Below, piece by piece: positions 7,566-12,490 of a stretch of 12,490 bases of DNA. The notes beneath the pieces were generated by a model, which made no database searches, was not told the DNA's origin, and was given only the letters and a program-made list of their open reading frames with translations. Each line of letters starts with the position of its first letter. Position 1 is the first letter of the stretch. The stretch comes from Bacteroidales bacterium UBA5235 (GTDB taxonomy: Bacteria; Bacteroidota; Bacteroidia; Bacteroidales; VadinHA17), in assembly GCA_002409145.1 (NCBI GenBank), contig DHUL01000067.1:13801-26290 (forward strand), written 5' to 3'. The translations under genes were made by a program, and so were the position numbers.

Positions 7566-10019
7566 ATGAAATCTGGCAGGTTTTTAATAATATTTCTTCT
7601 GACGGGACTACTGTCAGCTTTTACGACAGGTCTTCCTGCTGACAACGGAAGGGTAGTGGCGAAGAAGAAGATAACGAAGGTATGGCTTATTGGTGATTCG
7701 ACCGTGGCTGACTACTCGCTGGAGAAGGACTACCGGACAAAACGGTATCCGATCATGGGATGGGGACAGGTCTTCCAGTCGTTCATGGCCCCTGACTCAC
7801 TAAAACTGATAAGGAGCCTTATCAGGAGTGACAGTGCAGTGGTTGATGACCGTGCAATGGGCGGGAAAAGCACCCGTTCATTTTTTGAGGAAGGGCGATG
7901 GTCAGAGATTTACCGCCAGCTCCGGCCTGGTGATCTCGTACTGATCCAGTTCGGGCATAATGATGCATCGGTAAACAAGGGTGAACGATATACATCCCTT
8001 CCCGGTTACAGGGAGTTTCTCAGGCTCTACGTCAGTCAGTCGTACGAAAAGGGAGCGATACCGATCCTTGTTACTCCTGTGGCAAGGAATTATCCCTGGA
8101 AAGATGGCGTGCTTGGCAACACTCACGGCACATATCCTGATGCAATGAAGGAGGTGGCAGCCGGCACCGGTGCCGGTCTTATTGACCTCAATGCCCTGAG
8201 CATGGATTATTTTTCCCGCAGGGGCCGTGATTATGTCACGATGACCTATTTTATGAACTTTCCGCCGGGCCTCTATGAGGCATATCCTGACGGCAGCAGG
8301 GATAATACACACTTTCAGCCTGCCGGCGCAACGGTGGTAGCACAACTATTATTCAATGCCATGAAAGATCTGAAGCCGGGGAGAGCCGGAAAGCCGTCTG
8401 CTCTCACGGTACCAGGGGCACCACAGGTACTCACCTCTCCTGCAGGCGAGATTTACAGGGACATTGAGTTTACCATGCCACAGGTAATTGAGCCTCAGAT
8501 CGCCGGCAACACTGTTTCCATTGCTGAATTCGGGGCCGTTGGCGACGGGATTGTCCTTAATACTGAGGCTTTCCGCAAGGCAATAGAGACTGTCACTTCA
8601 CGCGGAGGCGGAACAGTCGTCATACCCCGGGGAATATGGCTAACGGGACCAATAATGCTTAAAAGCAACCTGAGGATGCATGCCGAGGAGGGCGCCCTTG
8701 TGCTCTTCAGCCCTGACAAGAGCCTGTATCCGCTGATTGAGACCAGCTTTGAAGGAAGCAATACTGTCAGATGCATTTCACCCATCTACGGGAAAGACCT
8801 TGAAAACATCGCATTTACCGGTAAGGGGGTCTGGGATGGCAGCGGACATGTGTGGAGGCATGTGAAGAAGGAAAAGGTCCCGCCACCGATGTGGAATGAC
8901 CTTGTTAAATCAGGAGGTGAGTTAAGCGCTGATGGCAAGACATGGTACCCCTCAGAGGCATATGGCAGGGCAGTCGAACAGAGTGAGATGAATGTCCCGG
9001 TGCAAATAGAGGGAGGTATTGAGGCATACGAATGGATGAGGGATTTCCTTCGCCCGGTCATGGTGAGCCTGGTGAACTGCCGGAAGATTATGCTTGACGG
9101 ACCTGTGTTCCAGAATTCCCCTGCATGGTGCATCCACCCGCTTATGTGCCAGGATCTTACGGTCAGGAACATTACTGTAAGGAATCCATGGTATTCACAG
9201 AACGGAGACGGTATTGATATAGAGTCTTGCCGCAACACTCTCCTGTACAACTGCAACTTCGATGTAGGAGATGATGCCATATGCATCAAGTCAGGGAAGA
9301 ATGAGGACGGAAGAAAGCGTGGCATACCCACTGAGAATCTTGTCGTCAGGAACTGCATTGTCTATCACGGCCACGGAGGAGTGACAATAGGGAGCGAGAT
9401 GTCAGGCGGTGTAAGGAATGTATCTGTTGCCGGATGCACCTTCATGGGCACTGACGTTGGTATTCGCTTTAAAAGCAACCGGGGCAGGGGAGGGGTGGTT
9501 GAAAACATCTGGTTCAATGACATCCTGATGACAGATATCCCCTCGCAGGCAATTTCGTTTAATCTTTATTACAGTGGTATGTCGGTGTCGGAGATGCTTG
9601 CCGAAGGAAAGAATATAGAGACGACGGTTGGTGACATACCTCCGGTCACGGAAGAGACTCCCCTTTTCAGGAACATTTCCATGAAAAACATAACTTGCAG
9701 GGGTGCTGAACAGGCGATTTATCTTCAGGGGTTACCCGAGCTTAAACTTGAGAATGTAACGCTTGAAAATATTGATATGACTGCTGAGGAAGGAATGGCA
9801 TGCATTGATTCAAAGGGAGTAAGGATAATGAACATGCGGCTTATTACTGATAGGAAACCGCTGATTTTCTTTCTTAACAGCCTGGATACTGAAATAAAAG
9901 GTCTTCAGGTCGGAGAGGATTCAGATGACCTTGTTGAAGTTCGCGGCAGCAGCTCTGCCGGTATAACGGTTGAGACCATTACCCCTGACGGAAAGGCCAT
10001 CTCAAGGATATTGAAGTGA
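7566..10019 (+). CDS. Bifunctional CE12-type rhamnogalacturonan acetylesterase fused to GH28 polygalacturonase
   Basis: One 817-residue reading frame holding two pectin enzymes behind an N-terminal signal peptide (about 1-25; no lipobox, so secreted or periplasmic). Residues about 36-270 are an SGNH/GDSL hydrolase of the rhamnogalacturonan-acetylesterase type: Ser45 in 'IGDSTVADY', Gly99/Gly100 in 'RAMGGKS', Asn132 in 'QFGHNDAS', and Asp246/His249 in 'DNTHFQPAG'. After a linker (about 271-313), residues 314 onward form a GH28 right-handed beta-helix, opening with 'VSIAEFGAVGDG'. The four GH28 motifs are present: N-G-D at 546-548 (more often N-T-D), D-D at 569-570, G-H-G at 602-604 and R-F-K at 634-636 (more often R-I-K). 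The protein should remove acetyl groups from pectin and hydrolyse alpha-1,4-galacturonosyl bonds; endo or exo mode cannot be told. No stop or frame change separates the halves. It starts 3 bp after the GH43 stop and overlaps the PL1 start by 4 bp. Confidence 0.93.
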   Translation: MKSGRFLIIFLLTGLLSAFTTGLPADNGRVVAKKKITKVWLIGDSTVADYSLEKDYRTKRYPIMGWGQVFQSFMAPDSLKLIRSLIRSDSAVVDDRAMGGKSTRSFFEEGRWSEIYRQLRPGDLVLIQFGHNDASVNKGERYTSLPGYREFLRLYVSQSYEKGAIPILVTPVARNYPWKDGVLGNTHGTYPDAMKEVAAGTGAGLIDLNALSMDYFSRRGRDYVTMTYFMNFPPGLYEAYPDGSRDNTHFQPAGATVVAQLLFNAMKDLKPGRAGKPSALTVPGAPQVLTSPAGEIYRDIEFTMPQVIEPQIAGNTVSIAEFGAVGDGIVLNTEAFRKAIETVTSRGGGTVVIPRGIWLTGPIMLKSNLRMHAEEGALVLFSPDKSLYPLIETSFEGSNTVRCISPIYGKDLENIAFTGKGVWDGSGHVWRHVKKEKVPPPMWNDLVKSGGELSADGKTWYPSEAYGRAVEQSEMNVPVQIEGGIEAYEWMRDFLRPVMVSLVNCRKIMLDGPVFQNSPAWCIHPLMCQDLTVRNITVRNPWYSQNGDGIDIESCRNTLLYNCNFDVGDDAICIKSGKNEDGRKRGIPTENLVVRNCIVYHGHGGVTIGSEMSGGVRNVSVAGCTFMGTDVGIRFKSNRGRGGVVENIWFNDILMTDIPSQAISFNLYYSGMSVSEMLAEGKNIETTVGDIPPVTEETPLFRNISMKNITCRGAEQAIYLQGLPELKLENVTLENIDMTAEEGMACIDSKGVRIMNMRLITDRKPLIFFLNSLDTEIKGLQVGEDSDDLVEVRGSSSAGITVETITPDGKAISRILK

Positions 10020-11356
10020 AGAGGATATCTGCAATTCTGATTCTACTTTCGGCTGGCATGTTTGTCCGTGGGCAACTGCCGGCATTTCCAGGCGCTGAGG
10101 GATTCGGGCGGTATACCACAGGCGGAAGGGGAGGGGCGGTCTATACAGTCACAAACCTTGCTGATTCGGTGGTCAGGCCTCCCGAAGGATCTCTCAGATG
10201 GGCACTCAACAAGCCTTCGCCGAAGACAATTGTGTTCGCGGTTTCGGGCACTATCGATCTGAAACGGAGGCTGAACATCTCAAAGGGCGACGTTACTATT
10301 GCGGGGCAGACTGCTCCCGGTGACGGCATCTGTATCAGGGGAGAGACAGTATCAATTGAGGCTGATAATGTTATAATCAGGCATATCAGATTCCGTTGCG
10401 GCAATGAGATTCCAGGCGAAGAACCAAAGGATGCCATCTCCTGCATCAGGCACAGGAACATAATCATAGATCACTGCTCCATGAGCTGGTCGGTTGACGA
10501 GACAGCTTCCTTCTATGACAATGAGAATTTTACTCTTCAGTGGTGCATCATCTCCGAGAGCCTTTATGATGCCGGACACCCCAAGGGAGAACATGGCTAC
10601 GGGGGGATATGGGGAGGCAAGGGAGCTTCGTTCCACCATAACCTCCTGGCAAGCCATACAAGCAGACTGCCGCGCTTCTGCGGCGCAAGATATCATCCGG
10701 AAACGCGTTCGACGGAAATAGTTGACTTCCGGAACAATGTCATCTTCAACTGGGGATTCAACAGCTCATATGGCGGAGAGCTGGGACAACAGAATATGGT
10801 GAACAATTATTACAAACCGGGTCCAGCCACGCGTAAAAGCGTTATCAGCCGCATATTGGAACCGTTTGACTCCCTCGCGGTATGGTATATATCCGGCAAT
10901 TACATGGAAGGTAGTCGTGGCGTTACCTCTGATAACTGGAAAGGGGTGGAAGGCGACTTTGCCAGGGTAGCTGCCATCCGGGCCGGGAGCCCGTTCCTGT
11001 TTGCACTGGTGAGAACAGAAAACGCCAGGCGGGCTTATAGGTCGGTTCTGAGAAATGCCGGTGCAACCAGGCCCCGGCGTGACAGCCATGACAAACGCAT
11101 ACTCATTGAGACCAGGACGGGGTTTTGCACCTATGGAGATTCATACGGCGCCGGTACCGGGATCATCGACTCACAGAACAGTACAGGTGGCTGGCCACTG
11201 CTGCAAACATATAATGTCCTTTCCGATGGTGACGGTGATGGCATGCCTGATTCATGGGAGCTTAAGAAAAGACTTGACCCGGCCGACCCTGAAGACCGTA
11301 ACAGGGTGGCGGAAACGGGCTATACTATGCTTGAGGAATACATCAATGGTCTCTGA
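10016..11356 (+). CDS. Secreted PL1-family pectate lyase
   Basis: A 446-residue protein starting at GTG 10016, whose last two bases are part of the upstream TGA stop (GTGA overlap). Later Met codons would cut into the signal peptide (about 1-19, ending near 'FVRGQ'), which supports the GTG. The family pattern is plain: 'AFPGAEGFGRYTTGGRGG' at the mature N-terminus, 'GSLRWAL', 'TIVFAVSGTIDL', 'VTIAGQTAPGDGICI', 'IIRHIRFRCG', 'IIIDHCSMSWSVDE' (Ca2+-site region, Asp161) and 'SHTSRLPRF' with the R-x-P-R pair Arg217/Arg220 expected to include the catalytic base. PL1 enzymes cleave polygalacturonate by Ca2+-dependent beta-elimination, giving 4,5-unsaturated oligogalacturonides. The C-terminus carries a D-x-D-x-D-G loop (404-412) followed by 'SWELKKRLDP', a probable additional Ca2+ site common in Bacteroidota lyases of this type. 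It is the last plus-strand gene and translation is probably coupled to the CE12-GH28 gene. An unsaturated-product hydrolase is not in the window. Confidence 0.93.
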   Translation: MKRISAILILLSAGMFVRGQLPAFPGAEGFGRYTTGGRGGAVYTVTNLADSVVRPPEGSLRWALNKPSPKTIVFAVSGTIDLKRRLNISKGDVTIAGQTAPGDGICIRGETVSIEADNVIIRHIRFRCGNEIPGEEPKDAISCIRHRNIIIDHCSMSWSVDETASFYDNENFTLQWCIISESLYDAGHPKGEHGYGGIWGGKGASFHHNLLASHTSRLPRFCGARYHPETRSTEIVDFRNNVIFNWGFNSSYGGELGQQNMVNNYYKPGPATRKSVISRILEPFDSLAVWYISGNYMEGSRGVTSDNWKGVEGDFARVAAIRAGSPFLFALVRTENARRAYRSVLRNAGATRPRRDSHDKRILIETRTGFCTYGDSYGAGTGIIDSQNSTGGWPLLQTYNVLSDGDGDGMPDSWELKKRLDPADPEDRNRVAETGYTMLEEYINGL

Positions 11357-11362
11357 CAAAAA

Positions 11363-12490
11363 TCAGGGATTTTCCTGCCCTGCAAGTTTGCTGTTCCTGC
11401 GGCCGTAGAGGAAATAAATAGTCAGTCCGACAACCAGCCAGACCCCGAACATTGCCCAGTTTGTCCATCTCATGCCGGTCAGAAGGTAGCAGCATGAGAG
11501 GAGCCCTATCACCGGTATCAGTGAGAAGCTCCTCAGGTAGCAAAGGAAAGCAATTACAGCCCATACGATGTAAAAGATTATCATCGGGAAGTGCAGTTTG
11601 CTCTTGTCTGTATGCTCATATACTGAGTCGGGAAAAAATATCGCGATGATGACGAAGCTTGCAGCTGTAATGGCTGGTACAATATATTTTGCATTTATGT
11701 AGGGTATCCTGAACCTTCCCTTTGTCTCTTTCTCACTTCTCCGAGGCAGCATCAGGATACCCCCGCATACAAGGCAGAAGGCAAAAAGGGTTCCGATACT
11801 GGTAAAATCCAGTACGATATTTTCATCCGTGAAAAAAATAGGGATGCCCACCACGAGCCCGGTGATAATGGTCGCAAATCCTGGTGTTTTGAATCTTGGG
11901 TGTATTTCAGAAAACTTTTTGGGAAGCAGCCCGTCCCTGCTCATGCTCATCCATATCCTAGGTTGTCCCATCTGGTACACCAGAAGGACACTGGTCATTG
12001 CAATTACAGCAGCAAGGGATACGATGAACAGCATCCACCTGATGCCCTTGAGCTTGAATATTTCGGCAAGAGGATCGGTGACGCCGAGCAACTTATACGA
12101 GTTCATGCCTGTCATCACCAGGGCCAGTACAATATAAACTACAGTGCAGATAACCAGTGAGTATATCATTGATCTGGGCAGGTCCTTCTCCGGGTTCCTG
12201 CTCTCTTCAGCCAGTGTGGAGACAGCGTCAAATCCGATATAGGCATAGAAGACAGCCGATACTCCAGACATCACACCTCCAAAACCGTTAGGCATGAATG
12301 GCTTCCAGTTTTCAATATCGACATGAAATACTCCAACAAGGATAACCAGAACGATTATCGAAAGCTTTATGATCACCATGGTGTTGCTCAGGTTCCTTGA
12401 TTCGCTGGTACCAACGAATACAAAGGCCGTCAGTATTGTATTTATCGCCACTGCAGGCATATCGAAAATGACCCTCAGTCCACCTATTTG
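11363..12490 (-). CDS. APC-superfamily amino-acid permease, C-terminal part (5' end outside window)
   Basis: The frame stays open on the minus strand to the window edge, giving 375 residues without a start. A Met codon at 12460 is internal: ten more in-frame residues (QIGGLRVIFD) precede it, and the family normally has about 450-500 residues. Seen: a series of hydrophobic membrane segments and the highly typical APC stretch 'FYAYIGFDAVSTLAEESR' followed by 'NPEKDLPRSM', then 'MGQPRIWMSMSRDGLLPKKF' and 'HPRFKTPGFATIITG'. This fits cationic-amino-acid-transporter-like permeases (YfnA/CAT group), proton-coupled amino-acid uptake systems of the inner membrane. About the first four transmembrane helices lie outside the window. 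It converges on the PL1 gene with 6 bp between the stops, has no evident link to glycan use, and is best read as the unrelated neighbour bordering the locus. The exact amino-acid substrate is unknown. Confidence 0.92.
   Translation of the reverse strand, partial: QIGGLRVIFDMPAVAINTILTAFVFVGTSESRNLSNTMVIIKLSIIVLVILVGVFHVDIENWKPFMPNGFGGVMSGVSAVFYAYIGFDAVSTLAEESRNPEKDLPRSMIYSLVICTVVYIVLALVMTGMNSYKLLGVTDPLAEIFKLKGIRWMLFIVSLAAVIAMTSVLLVYQMGQPRIWMSMSRDGLLPKKFSEIHPRFKTPGFATIITGLVVGIPIFFTDENIVLDFTSIGTLFAFCLVCGGILMLPRRSEKETKGRFRIPYINAKYIVPAITAASFVIIAIFFPDSVYEHTDKSKLHFPMIIFYIVWAVIAFLCYLRSFSLIPVIGLLSCCYLLTGMRWTNWAMFGVWLVVGLTIYFLYGRRNSKLAGQENP

Noticed and set aside
8161..8176. Perfect 16-bp palindrome CCGGCACCGGTGCCGG inside the CE12 module.
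   Set aside because: It encodes Ala/Gly/Thr-rich residues in the middle of a conserved domain, and ACCGGT-type stretches occur many times in this window as ordinary Thr-Gly codons; most likely chance.
8786..9358. Minus-strand open frame of 190 codons opposite the GH28 module.
   Set aside because: Shadow of the strongly conserved GH28 coding sequence, with no signal, domain or start context of its own.
11364..11382. Small inverted repeat CAGGG...CCCTG as a possible terminator between the convergent genes.
   Set aside because: Only 5 bp with a 9-base loop, no T-run on either side, and it lies within the permease coding end.
1..12490. Possible CRISPR array, tRNA/rRNA, insertion sequence, integrase or defence genes.
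   Set aside because: Reading through the window showed no regularly spaced repeats, no RNA-gene-like segments and no transposase, integrase or nuclease reading frames; nearly all of it is accounted for by the eight genes listed.

Overview
The window reads as a carbohydrate-degradation locus of a member of the Bacteroidota. The evidence is a SusC/SusD pair, Bacteroidota-type lipoprotein signals, start codons mostly without Shine-Dalgarno sequences, and a tightly packed set of exported enzymes after the pair. By eye the base composition is moderate (around half G+C), so an environmental or digester-type Bacteroidales/Marinilabiliales-like organism is plausible. I cannot place it below phylum from this sequence.

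Layout. At 1-369 is the 3' end of a SusC-type TonB-dependent receptor. It is followed by a complete SusD lipoprotein (384-2180) and a lipoprotein with beta-sandwich modules and a DUF4957/DUF5123-like beta-helix (best start 2200, end 3807). A 115-bp gap (3808-3922), the only sizeable gap in the plus-strand block, contains a strong hairpin. Four exported enzymes follow almost without spacing: a two-domain alpha/beta-hydrolase esterase (3923-5947), a GH43 lipoprotein (5952-7562), a fused CE12-type acetylesterase plus GH28 polygalacturonase (7566-10019), and a PL1 pectate lyase (10016-11356, GTG start overlapping the previous stop). Only 6 bp further on, on the opposite strand, is the 3' part of an APC-family amino-acid permease (11363-12490, running off the window). 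It marks the downstream edge of the locus.

How the genes fit together. This is a pectin-directed polysaccharide utilization locus. SusC/SusD and the DUF5123-like protein would capture and import oligosaccharides at the outer membrane. PL1 would cut the homogalacturonan backbone by beta-elimination and GH28 by hydrolysis. The CE12 module would remove acetyl groups from pectin, and the second esterase would remove acetyl or other ester groups. GH43 would trim arabinose or xylose side chains. No regulator (HTCS, ECF sigma/anti-sigma), unsaturated-uronyl hydrolase (GH88/GH105) or pectin methylesterase (CE8) lies inside the window; these may lie outside.

I found no CRISPR array, tRNA, rRNA, insertion sequence or phage gene, and no clear sign of a wholly new system. 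The points most worth a second look are the CE12-GH28 fusion, the catalytically degenerate second half of the esterase, the beta-helix lipoprotein of unproven function, and the hairpin with a competing pairing partner in front of the enzyme block.
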